Positions 1-9,114 of a stretch of DNA of 64,000 bases are shown here, piece after piece. The first letter of the stretch is position 1. The number at the start of each line of letters is the position of its first letter. A program made the position numbers and the translations under genes. Below the pieces are notes generated by a model. That model searched no databases and was not told the origin of the DNA. It was given only the letters and a program-made list of their open reading frames with translations. Origin of the DNA: Glycocaulis albus (GTDB lineage Bacteria; Pseudomonadota; Alphaproteobacteria; Caulobacterales; Maricaulaceae); assembly GCF_014639075.1 (NCBI RefSeq), contig NZ_BMFS01000002.1, forward strand, positions 294,228-358,227, given 5' to 3'.

Positions 1-84
1 CCCGCGATAGACGCCGGGCTCGGCGGTGGCACACGAGGCCAGGAGCACTGCCAGCCCTGCCGAAGCCAGCATCAAAGACTTCAT
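1..84 (-). CDS. Lipoprotein, N-terminal fragment (third tandem paralogue, cut by window edge)
   Basis: Reading the minus strand from ATG at 84 gives 28 residues beginning MKSLMLASAGLAVLLASCAT, a signal peptide ending in the lipobox LASC. This N-terminus closely resembles that of the next gene upstream (LAVLLASCATTG). The ATG overlaps the TGA stop of that gene (81-83) as ATGA, so this is a third member of a coupled tandem lipoprotein operon. The rest lies outside the window. The role is unknown; an envelope-anchored protein is inferred from the lipobox. Confidence 0.7.
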   Translation of the reverse strand, partial: MKSLMLASAGLAVLLASCATAEPGVYRG

Positions 85-929
85 TGCGGCGCCGCCCCCT
101 GCCGTCTGAAGACCAGAGTGCAACCGGCCTCTGCCGCCGAAACGCCAGAGGGAGGCGCGCCGCGCTCGCGCGTTCCGAAATGGACACCTGACAGAGCAAG
201 ATGCCGGTCGTCCTCCAGCACCATTTCACCGTTCACGCTGATATCGGCCGGAACCTGATTGCCGCCCGTTGCTTCGAAGGTGAATGCGCCGGTGTCAGGC
301 GACCATTCATACCGGCCCCAATAGTCCCAATAGCGCCCGAACGGCGTCCATGTGACCGACAGGCCGTTATTCACCTCGAATCGTATCTCCAGTGGCGGAT
401 CGACCTCAGCCGCGTCACAGCCACGCACCGCGTCAAAAGACCAGGTGCCAATCAACTGGCGGCTGATCTCGTCGATGATGACAATCCGCAACGTTTCAGA
501 GCCTTCGCCGCGACGGCTCCCGCGCAGGGTTCCGGTCAGCTGGATGTCGGAACCGGGCTGTGCATCCTCGCCGATCTCGATGGACAAGCCATCCTGCGAT
601 AGGCGCACAGCATCTGACGGCGATAGCTGAAAGTCCACACACTGCACAGGCACAGGCTCGATCCCCCGCCGCGGGTCAAAATGGCCCACGCTGATCGGTA
701 TGGTCACCCCTGCGGACACCACGATCCGCTGGGTCGGCCATGCCGCTGGTACGTTCGGATCCATGGCGTGGAAAACCAGCGGCGCATCGCTTGCGCGATA
801 GCTGGAGCAGTCGACAGGCCCGGCTACCGCGTCTTGCGCAGACTCGCCCGCACCCGTCGTGGCACAGGATGCGAGCAGAACCGCCAATCCTGCAGAAACA
901 AGTTTGAAAGACGCCATGATATTCCTCAT
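81..929 (-). CDS. Hypothetical lipoprotein (tandem paralogue 2)
   Basis: 282 residues with a type II signal peptide: hydrophobic stretch at about residues 7-20 and lipobox LLASC, so the mature protein should be a lipid-anchored envelope protein. It is paralogous along its full length to the gene at 926-1783. Shared blocks include SRQLIGTWSF near residue 157, RGCD just after it, the YWDYWGRY block near residue 200, and the C-terminal AGCTLVFRRQ. The second half, with its LIGTWSF start and Trp/Tyr-rich block, could be a lipocalin-like or META/HslJ-like beta domain, but I do not recognise a named family. The ATG overlaps the upstream stop (ATGA), indicating translational coupling. ATG at codon 5 is an alternative start. 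Confidence 0.8.
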   Translation of the reverse strand: MRNIMASFKLVSAGLAVLLASCATTGAGESAQDAVAGPVDCSSYRASDAPLVFHAMDPNVPAAWPTQRIVVSAGVTIPISVGHFDPRRGIEPVPVQCVDFQLSPSDAVRLSQDGLSIEIGEDAQPGSDIQLTGTLRGSRRGEGSETLRIVIIDEISRQLIGTWSFDAVRGCDAAEVDPPLEIRFEVNNGLSVTWTPFGRYWDYWGRYEWSPDTGAFTFEATGGNQVPADISVNGEMVLEDDRHLALSGVHFGTRERGAPPSGVSAAEAGCTLVFRRQGAAPQ

Positions 930-1783
930 CTTTGCCGCCTGAAGACCAGAGTGCAGCCGGCTTCCTCGGCGGACACCATGAAGGACGGTGTCTCAGGCTC
1001 GCGGGTGCCGAAATGGAAGCCGGAGATGGCCAGTTGCCGTTCATCTTCCAAAACAAGACGGCCGGTCGCGCTTATGTCGGGCGGGAGACGATTTCCGCCT
1101 GTGGGTTCAAGACTGAACGCGCCGGTTTGCGGGTCCCACGCATAGCGCCCCCAATAATCCCAGTACTGCTCGAAAACCGTCCATGCGACCCGCGCAGAGT
1201 TTTCTGGCTCGAAGCGGATCTCGCGCGGCGGATCGAGCGACATCCGGTCACAACCGCGAACATCTTCGAAACTCCAGGTGCCAATCAGCTGGCGCGATAC
1301 GTCATCGACAATGGATATCCGCAAGGTTCCGGCCCGCGTGGGCTCGCCCTCCTGCGCTATCACCGCCGTAAGTTCAACAACCGAGCCCAAAGGGAGGTCG
1401 CCCGCTATTGTCAGGCGCTCGCCGCCTTCCGAAAAAGACGCGTGGCGTTCCGGTTCAATCCGCCATTCAATGCATTCACGCGGAATACGACGCATCCCGT
1501 GCGGTGCATAATTCTGTCCGATATTGATTGGAATGTCGGCTCCAGCAGCGACCGCAACGCGCGGCGCAGGTTCCCACGGCGCGGTGGTCGTATCGATAGC
1601 GAAAAACACCACGGGCGCCCCACTTTCGGTAACGGCTGAGCATTCCGCGACGGGCACACGGGCAGTTGTCACCTGCACGTCGTCTTCCACTGCCGCCGAA
1701 GCACAGGCACCCGTTACCAGTACGGTCAGGCCTGCGATCGCCCGGACGCTACCCTTGATCCCGCTCACCATGGAACTCCCCAC
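926..1783 (-). CDS. Hypothetical lipoprotein (tandem paralogue 1, operon head)
   Basis: 285 residues; signal peptide with lipobox VTGAC near residue 27, so a probable lipoprotein. It is the first gene of the coupled tandem set and shares SRQLIGTWSF, RGCD, YWDYWGRYAW and AGCTLVFRRQR with the downstream copy. The halves differ in conservation: the N-terminal part is more diverged, while the C-terminal domain of about 110 residues is nearly the same. GTG-proximal ATGs at codons 1 and 5 are both possible starts. Function unknown. The retained cysteine pair (RGCD and AGCT) could form a disulfide in the periplasm; this is inference. Confidence 0.8.
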   Translation of the reverse strand: MGSSMVSGIKGSVRAIAGLTVLVTGACASAAVEDDVQVTTARVPVAECSAVTESGAPVVFFAIDTTTAPWEPAPRVAVAAGADIPINIGQNYAPHGMRRIPRECIEWRIEPERHASFSEGGERLTIAGDLPLGSVVELTAVIAQEGEPTRAGTLRISIVDDVSRQLIGTWSFEDVRGCDRMSLDPPREIRFEPENSARVAWTVFEQYWDYWGRYAWDPQTGAFSLEPTGGNRLPPDISATGRLVLEDERQLAISGFHFGTREPETPSFMVSAEEAGCTLVFRRQR

Positions 1784-1812
1784 CTCTTCCCTCGAAACAT
1801 AGTTGAAACGAA

Positions 1813-1841
1813 AAACGCCCCGGCGGATAGCCGGGGCGTTT
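1813..1841 (-). terminator. Intrinsic terminator of clpX
   Basis: A perfect 12-bp GC-rich stem (1813-1824 pairing with 1830-1841) with a 5-nt loop. Read on the minus strand it is followed by a T-run (TTTTTCG). It lies 27 bp beyond the clpX stop codon. Confidence 0.85.
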
Positions 1842-1867
1842 CAGATTTCCAACAATCCCGAAGTGCC

Positions 1868-3145
1868 TCAGGCGCCCTGACGCGGGGCCTCTTCCATCTT
1901 GGAGCGGGCCTTGGAATAGATGTAGAGCGGCTTGGCATCGCCATTGACCACTTCGGCGTTGACCACAACCTCCTCAACGCCTTCCAGGCTCGGCAGGTCG
2001 AACATGGTGTCGAGCAGTATGCCCTCCATGATCGAGCGCAGGCCGCGTGCGCCGGTCTTGCGCAGAATGGCCTTCTGCGCGATGGCAATGAGTGCATCCT
2101 CGGTGAAGGACAGGCCCACGCCTTCCATCTCGAACAGGCGCTGATACTGCTTCACCAGAGCGTTCTTCGGCTCGGTGAGGATCTGCATCAGGGCCTTCTC
2201 GTCCAGGTCTTCCAGCGTTGCGATGACCGGAAGGCGGCCGACGAATTCCGGGATCAGGCCGAAGCGCTGCAGATCATCCGGCTCGACCTCACGCAGCACA
2301 TCGCCCTGGCGGCGCGCATCAGGATCACGCACATCAGCGCCAAAGCCGACGGCCGACCCCTTGCCGCGCAGCGAGATGATCTTTTCAAGGCCCGCAAACG
2401 CACCGCCGACGATGAAGAGTATGTTGGTGGTGTCGACCTGCAAAAATTCCTGCTGGGGATGCTTGCGCCCGCCCTGCGGCGGCACGGAGGCGACCGTGCC
2501 TTCCATGATCTTCAGCAGGGCCTGCTGCACACCCTCCCCCGACACGTCCCGCGTGATGGAGGGGTTGTCGGACTTGCGGCTGATCTTGTCGATCTCGTCG
2601 ATATAGACGATCCCGCGCTGGGCCCGCTCGACATTGTAGTCGGCAGCCTGAAGCAGCTTCAGGACGATGTTCTCAACGTCCTCGCCGACATAACCGGCTT
2701 CGGTCAGCGTGGTCGCGTCTGCCATGGTGAAAGGCACGTCAAGGATGCGCGCCAGCGTCTGCGCCAGCAGCGTCTTGCCGCACCCGGTCGGGCCGATCAG
2801 CAGAATGTTGGATTTCGACAGCTCCACATCAGCATTCTGGGCCGAGTGGTTGAGGCGCTTGTAATGGTTATGGACGGCCACCGACAGCACGCGCTTGGCG
2901 TGCGCCTGGCCGATCACATAATCTTCCAGCACCTGATAGATTTCCTGCGGGCTGGGCACGCCCTCGCGAGACTTCACCAGCGAGGTCTTGTTCTCCTCGC
3001 GGATGATGTCCATGCACAACTCCACGCATTCATCGCAGATGAATACGGTCGGCCCTGCGATGAGCTTGCGCACCTCATGCTGGCTCTTGCCGCAGAAGGA
3101 GCAGTATAGGGTGCTCTTCCCGTCGCCTGTGGTCGCCTTGGTCAT
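1868..3145 (-). CDS. clpX: ATP-dependent Clp protease ATP-binding subunit ClpX
   Basis: 425 residues, the usual ClpX length. The N-terminal zinc-binding domain has four cysteines (C15, C18, C37, C40). The AAA+ module shows Walker A GPTGCGKT, Walker [10 protein letters not shown], the pore loop GYVGED, the RKH substrate loop ([10 protein letters not shown]) and a VGFGAD segment in place of the IGF loop that docks on ClpP. ClpX unfolds tagged or adaptor-delivered substrates and feeds them to ClpP. In caulobacters this includes cell-cycle regulators. The start has a good ribosome binding site (TTGGAG). clpP lies 238 bp upstream on the same strand and a strong terminator follows. Confidence 0.98.
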   Translation of the reverse strand: MTKATTGDGKSTLYCSFCGKSQHEVRKLIAGPTVFICDECVELCMDIIREENKTSLVKSREGVPSPQEIYQVLEDYVIGQAHAKRVLSVAVHNHYKRLNHSAQNADVELSKSNILLIGPTGCGKTLLAQTLARILDVPFTMADATTLTEAGYVGEDVENIVLKLLQAADYNVERAQRGIVYIDEIDKISRKSDNPSITRDVSGEGVQQALLKIMEGTVASVPPQGGRKHPQQEFLQVDTTNILFIVGGAFAGLEKIISLRGKGSAVGFGADVRDPDARRQGDVLREVEPDDLQRFGLIPEFVGRLPVIATLEDLDEKALMQILTEPKNALVKQYQRLFEMEGVGLSFTEDALIAIAQKAILRKTGARGLRSIMEGILLDTMFDLPSLEGVEEVVVNAEVVNGDAKPLYIYSKARSKMEEAPRQGA

Positions 3146-3383
3146 GCTCGCTCCAATCGGCAGCGCCCGGTTATCTCAAACTTGGGACCCGACCCGCCAT
3201 CTGCATCCGTTCACCACCGGAATCAGTCCGGTACGCTACCCTGCAAGATCAGGGCCGGAGCTTGACGAAAGGTTTCCCTTCAAAGCCATTCGATCACCAG
3301 CACGCATGTCAATCAAGCGCGAGGTGCTGCCCGCAGGGTAAACTGCGGTTTCAAAACAACAGGTGAACGGCGGCAGAATAATG

Positions 3384-4004
3384 TCAGGCGCCGGACTCAG
3401 CCCGGCGCTCATAGACGCGGTCGATGAGCCCGAAATCCTTGGCCTCATGCGCATCCATGTACGAATCGCGGTCCAGCGTCTTCTCCACAACAGCCATGTC
3501 CTGCCCGCTATGGCGCACATAGATGTCGTAAAGCCGCCGCTTCATCTTCACCAGATCCTCGCCATGGCGCTCGATATCGGCTGTGGTGCCACGAAAACCG
3601 CCATAGGGCTGGTGCATCATGATACGCGCATTCGGCGTGGCAAAGCGCATGCCCTTTTCACCGCCTGCCAGGAGCAGTGAGCCCATGGACGCCGCCATGC
3701 CGATGCAGGCCGTGGCGACCGGCGCGGAGATATATTGCATCGTGTCGTAGATCGCGAGACCGGCCGTCACCACGCCGCCTGGCGAGTTGATGTACATGGC
3801 GATCTCTTTTTTCGGATTTTCCGATTCGAGGAAGAGCAGCTGGGCCACCATCAGGCTGGCCATATGGTCTTCAATCGGCCCTGTAACGAAGATGATGCGC
3901 TCTTTCAGCAGGCGCGAATAGATATCGAACGCGCGCTCGCCCCGGCTGGTCTGTTCCACGACCATGGGAACGAGGTTCATCATCACGTCCTGGGGATCTC
4001 TCAT
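3384..4004 (-). CDS. clpP: ATP-dependent Clp protease proteolytic subunit ClpP
   Basis: 206 residues from the ATG at 4004, preceded by CGGAG. The open frame runs 48 codons further upstream, but that stretch is not ClpP-like. The serine-protease triad is intact: S106 in GMAASMGS, H131 in MMHQPYGG and D180 in LDRDSYM, with the 25- and 49-residue spacings of E. coli ClpP. The protein forms tetradecameric barrels that degrade substrates supplied by ClpX or ClpA, both encoded in this window. Order tig-clpP-clpX is the common proteobacterial arrangement. Confidence 0.97.
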   Translation of the reverse strand: MRDPQDVMMNLVPMVVEQTSRGERAFDIYSRLLKERIIFVTGPIEDHMASLMVAQLLFLESENPKKEIAMYINSPGGVVTAGLAIYDTMQYISAPVATACIGMAASMGSLLLAGGEKGMRFATPNARIMMHQPYGGFRGTTADIERHGEDLVKMKRRLYDIYVRHSGQDMAVVEKTLDRDSYMDAHEAKDFGLIDRVYERRAESGA

Positions 4005-4178
4005 CACCGGCTCCGTTCGGAATGTGCACTGATACTGGCTGGATGACCCGGACGGGCATAGCCGTGCCGTGCAAGCTGGAAGGCTTCGCTCAATTTGGCA
4101 AGCGCACACCGGACCCGCAAGCGGGCCCGGTGCACATGAGGCGATCAATGGCAGTAAGGGTCAGTACGCCCTGGCGCA

Positions 4179-5696
4179 CTACTCTTTTTTTGCTGCTGCT
4201 TTCTTGGCAGGCGCCTTCTTGGCCGCAGGCTTGTCACCATCGGCCTTCTTGGCCGGAGCCTTTTTCGCCGCAGGCTTGGCCTCATCCTTGGCAGCAGCAG
4301 ACTTCTTGGCAGGCGTCTTTTTCGCCGCAGCCTTTTTCGCGGGCTTTTTGGCCGGAGCCTCATCCTCGTCGGCAAAGAGCGTGTCGCGGTCGACGCTGAC
4401 TTCCTTCACGTCTGCCAGCTCGATGATGTAGTCGACGACCTTTTCTTCATAGATCGGCGCGCGAAGGGCCTGGACGGCGCCCGGATTGTTCTGGAAGTAC
4501 TCGACAACCTGACGCTCCTGACCCGGATACTTCATGGCTTCCTGGTTGACGGCGCGGGCCAGCTCTTCCTGCGTCACGTCCACCTTGGCGTTACGGCCGA
4601 TCTCGGCCAGCACCAGTCCCAGGCGCACACGGCGCTCGGCAATGGTGCGATAATCAGCCTTCAGCTCGTCGTCGGACTTGTCCTTGTCCTCGTCTTCCAG
4701 CTCGCCAGCTTCCTTGGCTGCCAGAACCTCACGCCAGATGTTCTCGAACTCGGCTTCGACCATCCGGCCCGGCAGATCGATATCGCCATGAGCTTCGTCC
4801 AGCTGATCGAGAAGCTGACGCTTCATTTTCATGCGCGAAGCCTGATTGTGCTCCTGCTCGAAACGCTTGGTCAGCGCATCCTTGAGCGCGTCGAGATCGG
4901 ACAGGCCGAGGCGCTCGGCCAAGCTGTCATCAATCTTGCTGTCCTGCGGTGCCTGGACCGATTTCACCTTGGTCTCGAACACGGCGTCTTTGCCGGCCAG
5001 ATGCTCTGCACCGTAATCCTTCGGGAAGGTGACCTTGATTTCCACGTCATCACCGGCCTTGGCACCGATCAGCTGATCTTCGAAGCCCGGTATGAACGCG
5101 CCATCACCCAGCGCAACGCGCGAGTCGGTTGCCGAGCCGCCCGGGAAGACTTCGCCGTCAATCTTGCCGACGAAATCGATGACCACGACATCGCCCTTGG
5201 CCGCCTTGGCGGTTTTGGGCTTGTCCTCGTAGGAGCGGCTGTCCTTGGCCAGGCGCTCCAGCGCTTCGTTGACCTGATCGTCCCCGACCTTGGCGACCGG
5301 GCGCTCCAGCTTGAGCTTCTTCGGATCGGTGGTCTCGAACTCCGGCATCACCTCGACATTGATCTCGAAGGTGAAGTCCTTGCCGTTCTTCAGGACGTCG
5401 TCCGCATCCGATTTCACTTCCACATTCGGCTGGCTTGCCGGACGCAGCTTGCGCTCGTCCAGTGTGGACTGCGTGGCCTCCGGCACGATCTCCTGAAGGA
5501 TGTCGCTCATGATAGAAGCGCCAAACATCTTGCGGATGTGGGCGGCAGGCACCTTGCCGGGGCGGAAACCCTTCAGGCGCACTTGCGGGCGGATTTCCTC
5601 GATCTTGACCGAGAGGCGCGATTGCAGGTCGGACGCAGGCACGACCACTTCAAACGTGCGCGAGAGTCCTTCGGAAGATTTTTCAACAACGTTCAT
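4179..5696 (-). CDS. tig: Trigger factor with long Lys/Ala-rich C-terminal tail
   Basis: 505 residues; ribosome-associated peptidyl-prolyl isomerase and chaperone. The N-terminal ribosome-binding domain carries the signature segment GFRPGKVPAAHIRKMFG. The FKBP-type domain (about residues 160-245) has VVIDFVGKIDGE, and the C-terminal chaperone arms follow to about residue 440. Canonical trigger factors end there. This one continues for about 65 residues made almost only of Lys, Ala and Pro in PAKK/AAKK repeats, like a histone H1 tail. It lies upstream of clpP on the same strand. The family call is secure; the role of the tail is not known. Confidence 0.96.
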   Translation of the reverse strand: MNVVEKSSEGLSRTFEVVVPASDLQSRLSVKIEEIRPQVRLKGFRPGKVPAAHIRKMFGASIMSDILQEIVPEATQSTLDERKLRPASQPNVEVKSDADDVLKNGKDFTFEINVEVMPEFETTDPKKLKLERPVAKVGDDQVNEALERLAKDSRSYEDKPKTAKAAKGDVVVIDFVGKIDGEVFPGGSATDSRVALGDGAFIPGFEDQLIGAKAGDDVEIKVTFPKDYGAEHLAGKDAVFETKVKSVQAPQDSKIDDSLAERLGLSDLDALKDALTKRFEQEHNQASRMKMKRQLLDQLDEAHGDIDLPGRMVEAEFENIWREVLAAKEAGELEDEDKDKSDDELKADYRTIAERRVRLGLVLAEIGRNAKVDVTQEELARAVNQEAMKYPGQERQVVEYFQNNPGAVQALRAPIYEEKVVDYIIELADVKEVSVDRDTLFADEDEAPAKKPAKKAAAKKTPAKKSAAAKDEAKPAAKKAPAKKADGDKPAAKKAPAKKAAAKKE

Positions 5697-5853
5697 AGTG
5701 GCGAGGCCTTGTCATGGATACATCGGCAGTTTGCAGGCATGCGCCACAAAAATTGCGGGAACCGCACGCCCGGCCCTGCCGGGAGCGAGCGCGCGTTATG
5801 TCACGCGGTTTCCACGGACGCAACGGGCCTATGGCGGTTGATGTGAAGCAAGC

Positions 5854-7683
5854 CTACGAAGCGGACGGATCGGCGTTATAGAAGCCCGCCTGCGCGGCAA
5901 AGAGGCTGGCATAGGCGCCGCCTGCCTCCATCAGCTCTGCATGGGTGCCGGTCTCGGCGATACGCCCTTTTTGCAAAACGACGATTCGCTGCGCCGCACG
6001 CAGATTGGAAAGCCGGTGGCTGATCAGCACGACGGTTTTTCCCGCAGCAGAGACCCGGTCGATCAGGGCGGCTTCCGCTTCCGGGTCCAGCGCCGATGTC
6101 GGCTCATCGAGTATCAGCGTATCGGCGTGCGTACGCAGCATCGCGCGCGCCAGCGCAAGGCGCTGCCACTGCCCGCCGGAAAGCTCCACCCCTTCCAGCT
6201 GCTGGCGGGAAAGTTCGGTATCAAGCCCCGCTGGCAGCTCATCAATGACATCGCGGGCAAGGCCCGCATCGATGGCCGCGTTGACGGCAAGATCATCCAT
6301 GGGCCGCAGGCCCTGCCCCATCGCCACATTGTCGCGCACGGTGAACGCATAGCGCTGGAAGGGCTGGAACAATAGCGCAGTACGCCGCGCCAGCGCTTCG
6401 GGCGCCCAATCGCCAAGCGGCGCCCCGTCGAGCAGAATCTGTCCGGAGGAAGGCGCGTAAAATCCGGCCATCAACTTGACCAGCGTGGATTTTCCCGACC
6501 CGTTCGCGCCGACAATGCCTAGCCGCTGGCCGGGCGGAATATGCAGGGAAAGATCGTGAACCGCGTCGCGCAACGCGCCGGGATAGCGATAGCTGACCCC
6601 TTCAAAGCGATAGCCGTCATCAGGCAACGGGCCTTGCGTCAGCGTGCCTTCGTCCGTGGAGACCGGGCGGTCCAGCAGGGAGAAGAGATTGGAGGCATAG
6701 AGCACGTCCTCATAGGCGCCACTGAACGCCGCCAGAAGGCTGGTTACCGTATTCTGCCCCTGTTTGAGCGCGGCGATCAGCAAGGTCATCTGGCCCAGCG
6801 AGATCACGCCGGCAACCGCCTGAAAAACCGCGTAGAGCTTGCCCGCAATGAAGATAAGGCTGGAAACGCCGATCAGCGCCGCACCGCCCCAGCTGCGCCG
6901 TCCCTGTAACGCCCGGTCCTCGGCATGGAGCGACCGGTAAAGGGCCTGCTGACGCCCCGAAATGGCGTCGCTGGCGCCGGCATGCAGCCGTTCGGGCGCC
7001 GCAGCCGGCGATACCATCAATCCTTCAAGATACGTGCGGCGGCGCACATGCGGGGTGCGGCCGGTATAGTAGCGAAAACCCGCTCCGGAGAATTTCAGCT
7101 CGCCCAGAAACAACGGCAGCCCGCCGGCAAATATCAGCAGGACCAGCCAGGGCGAGTAAGCAATGAGAAGCGCGGCAAAGCTGATCAGCGTCACACCGTT
7201 CTGCGCCGCATCGAAAACCCGTTGCACCATGGAGAATGGCCGCGCGACCGCGTTCTGCCGGGCGAGCGTGATCTGCTGCTGGATATCGGCGCGCTCCAGC
7301 GTTTCGAGATCCAGCCGGGCCGTCTTCGAGAAAATCCGGTTGCCGATATGGTAGCCAAGCTCGGCGCGCAGCAGGTTCAGATAGTGACCTGTTATACGGC
7401 GCAGCGCGACCAGCCCGCCGATCACGGCTGCCTCACCTGCGGCATAGCCCAGCGCCAGATCGCGGTCGGCGGCCTCGCCGGTCTCGATCGCCAGCAGCAC
7501 CGCATCAATCATCAGCTTGGCAAGGTACACCGCGAGCGCCGGTGCCACAGCCGCTACGAGCGTGAGACCGGCGATCAACATGATCAGGCGCGGCGCGGCA
7601 CCCCAGGCAAGGACAAGGGTCCGCCAGGCCAGCGCGAGAGACTCACGTGCCTCAGGCATCGCGATTTTCGCGTCTTCGGTCAC
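5854..7683 (-). CDS. ABC transporter, fused permease and ATPase (exporter type)
   Basis: 609 residues. The N-terminal half is a transmembrane domain with about six hydrophobic segments between residues 20 and 330. The C-terminal nucleotide-binding domain has Walker A GANGSGKST, the signature LSGGQWQRLALARAM, Walker B TLILDEPTSALDP and the H-loop ISHRL. This is the half-transporter layout of the MsbA/lipid or peptide exporter group; the substrate cannot be read from sequence. It starts 3 bp after the stop of the GT/sulfotransferase fusion gene, so it should be cotranscribed with it. Export of a sulfated glycan or lipid is a reasonable inference from that context. Confidence 0.9.
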   Translation of the reverse strand: MTEDAKIAMPEARESLALAWRTLVLAWGAAPRLIMLIAGLTLVAAVAPALAVYLAKLMIDAVLLAIETGEAADRDLALGYAAGEAAVIGGLVALRRITGHYLNLLRAELGYHIGNRIFSKTARLDLETLERADIQQQITLARQNAVARPFSMVQRVFDAAQNGVTLISFAALLIAYSPWLVLLIFAGGLPLFLGELKFSGAGFRYYTGRTPHVRRRTYLEGLMVSPAAAPERLHAGASDAISGRQQALYRSLHAEDRALQGRRSWGGAALIGVSSLIFIAGKLYAVFQAVAGVISLGQMTLLIAALKQGQNTVTSLLAAFSGAYEDVLYASNLFSLLDRPVSTDEGTLTQGPLPDDGYRFEGVSYRYPGALRDAVHDLSLHIPPGQRLGIVGANGSGKSTLVKLMAGFYAPSSGQILLDGAPLGDWAPEALARRTALLFQPFQRYAFTVRDNVAMGQGLRPMDDLAVNAAIDAGLARDVIDELPAGLDTELSRQQLEGVELSGGQWQRLALARAMLRTHADTLILDEPTSALDPEAEAALIDRVSAAGKTVVLISHRLSNLRAAQRIVVLQKGRIAETGTHAELMEAGGAYASLFAAQAGFYNADPSAS

Positions 7684-7686
7684 ATC

Positions 7687-9114
7687 CTATTCCGCCGCGA
7701 CAGAGCCGGCCCGCGCCTCCTCGACCCGCTGCGTCAGCAGTGCGCCCTTGTGCGGGAAAGGTTCAGCCGGAACGGGCACATCCAGGAAGGGCGCGAGCTT
7801 CTCGAACCCCTCGCCGGCGCATACGTCGATGATGAGCAGATCGTCCGGCCGGTCCTTGAAATAGGCCTTCACCTCCGCGACGTGCCGGTCATACACCCAG
7901 GAAAAGCGTTCCGGCACATAGGTGTAACAGCCATAAACGGCGGCCCGCAGGAGCTGACGCATCAGGAAATGGACTTCCTGATCGGGGTCTTCCGCATCAC
8001 CAAACGCCGGCCGGTTGAACCAGTGATTGCGGCAGGAATTGAGCCATCTGTCCTTGTCGCGCACCGTCAGGATGAATTTCGATCCCGGATACTGCTTGTC
8101 GAACTGCTGGTAGTAAGGCGCGCACGTGATGTCGGTCAGACCGTCATGGTATTTCAGCAGTGTCAGATCGTACTGCCCGTTGGCAAGCTCGGTGTAGGTA
8201 TCCTCATCAATCGGATAATGGCTGCAGTCCCAGCCCAGCATCTGCAGGGCCGAGGTAAGAGAGCGAGTTCCGGTACGCGACAGGCCCAGCCCGAACACCT
8301 TCTTGCGATCACTGGCAGAGCCATAGACCTCGCGCCGGTCATTCTTCTCCAGCCACGCCTCCAGATCAGCCATGCTCATGGCCGGTTTTTCGGCGATGCC
8401 CAACTCGGTGAGCGCAATGTCCGCATGCTCGGGCAAAGCCGCAATGAAGGCATGGACCTCTGCCGCGCCGGCTTCGGGAGCCACATGGCGACGGGCGTAT
8501 TCCACCGCCGCCATTGCCACCTTGAGGTCCAGATCCAGACCGTCATCCATATTCCAGCCCGACATGGCAGAGCTGAGACGCCGGAACTGGACCTCGGTGC
8601 GGCTGCGCAATTCGCGCAGCGCATACTTCTGGAAAACATGGCGATAATACTGGAAGTGGTCGTGCAGTATATCGAAATTGCGGAACTGCTTGGACAGGCG
8701 CAGCGGCTTCATGGCCAGGTTGCGCAGGCGTGATTCCGGCCGAAGCGCATATTTGAGGTCATCCACCGGCGGCTTTATCCGCCCCATGGCACGCACAAGG
8801 TCAATGCGGGTAATATGCACACCGCAATGGATGCGCCCGCGGAAGCGGTCTGAGACATAGGCGTCCACATAGGCCGCGTCGCATTCCTCGATGAAGCTGC
8901 GCATGTCTTCAAGGATCAGGCAGTCGGCATCGAGATAGACGACATAATCGCAGTCATGCTCGATCTTGAGCATTTCCTCCACGCAGCGCGTGAATGGCCG
9001 CACATCGTTCAGGATATGAATGGCATCGGGCCGGATATGACGCTTGGCCAGTTCCAGGGAGATGTCCGCCGTCCGCTCATCAACGCGGCGGAAAACAAGG
9101 TCAATCTTGGTCAC
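7687..9114 (-). CDS. Glycosyltransferase-like domain fused to sulfotransferase
   Basis: 475 residues in two parts. Residues 1 to about 250 look like a GT-A nucleotide-sugar transferase: a VVYLDADCLIL strand near residues 58-68 supplies a DxD-type metal site, followed by CGVHITRIDLVRAM. Residues from about 270 to the end are a sulfotransferase of the Sulfotransfer_4 type, with the PAPS 5'-phosphosulfate loop GLGLSRTGTRSL and the 3'-phosphate site ILTVRDKDRWLNS. The start is GTG immediately after the TAA of the upstream sulfotransferase gene, with GGGAG inside that gene as ribosome binding site. The enzyme may both add and sulfate a sugar; this fused role is inference. Confidence 0.8.
   Translation of the reverse strand: MTKIDLVFRRVDERTADISLELAKRHIRPDAIHILNDVRPFTRCVEEMLKIEHDCDYVVYLDADCLILEDMRSFIEECDAAYVDAYVSDRFRGRIHCGVHITRIDLVRAMGRIKPPVDDLKYALRPESRLRNLAMKPLRLSKQFRNFDILHDHFQYYRHVFQKYALRELRSRTEVQFRRLSSAMSGWNMDDGLDLDLKVAMAAVEYARRHVAPEAGAAEVHAFIAALPEHADIALTELGIAEKPAMSMADLEAWLEKNDRREVYGSASDRKKVFGLGLSRTGTRSLTSALQMLGWDCSHYPIDEDTYTELANGQYDLTLLKYHDGLTDITCAPYYQQFDKQYPGSKFILTVRDKDRWLNSCRNHWFNRPAFGDAEDPDQEVHFLMRQLLRAAVYGCYTYVPERFSWVYDRHVAEVKAYFKDRPDDLLIIDVCAGEGFEKLAPFLDVPVPAEPFPHKGALLTQRVEEARAGSVAAE

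Noticed and set aside
4103..4133. Imperfect GC-rich hairpin between tig and clpP
   Set aside because: The stem has mismatches and no T-run, so a terminator cannot be claimed; possibly only attenuating.
6925..8733. 602-codon open frame on the plus strand
   Set aside because: It lies antisense across the ABC transporter and the GT/sulfotransferase fusion gene, has Arg/Gln/His-rich composition and no family resemblance; a GC-rich shadow frame.
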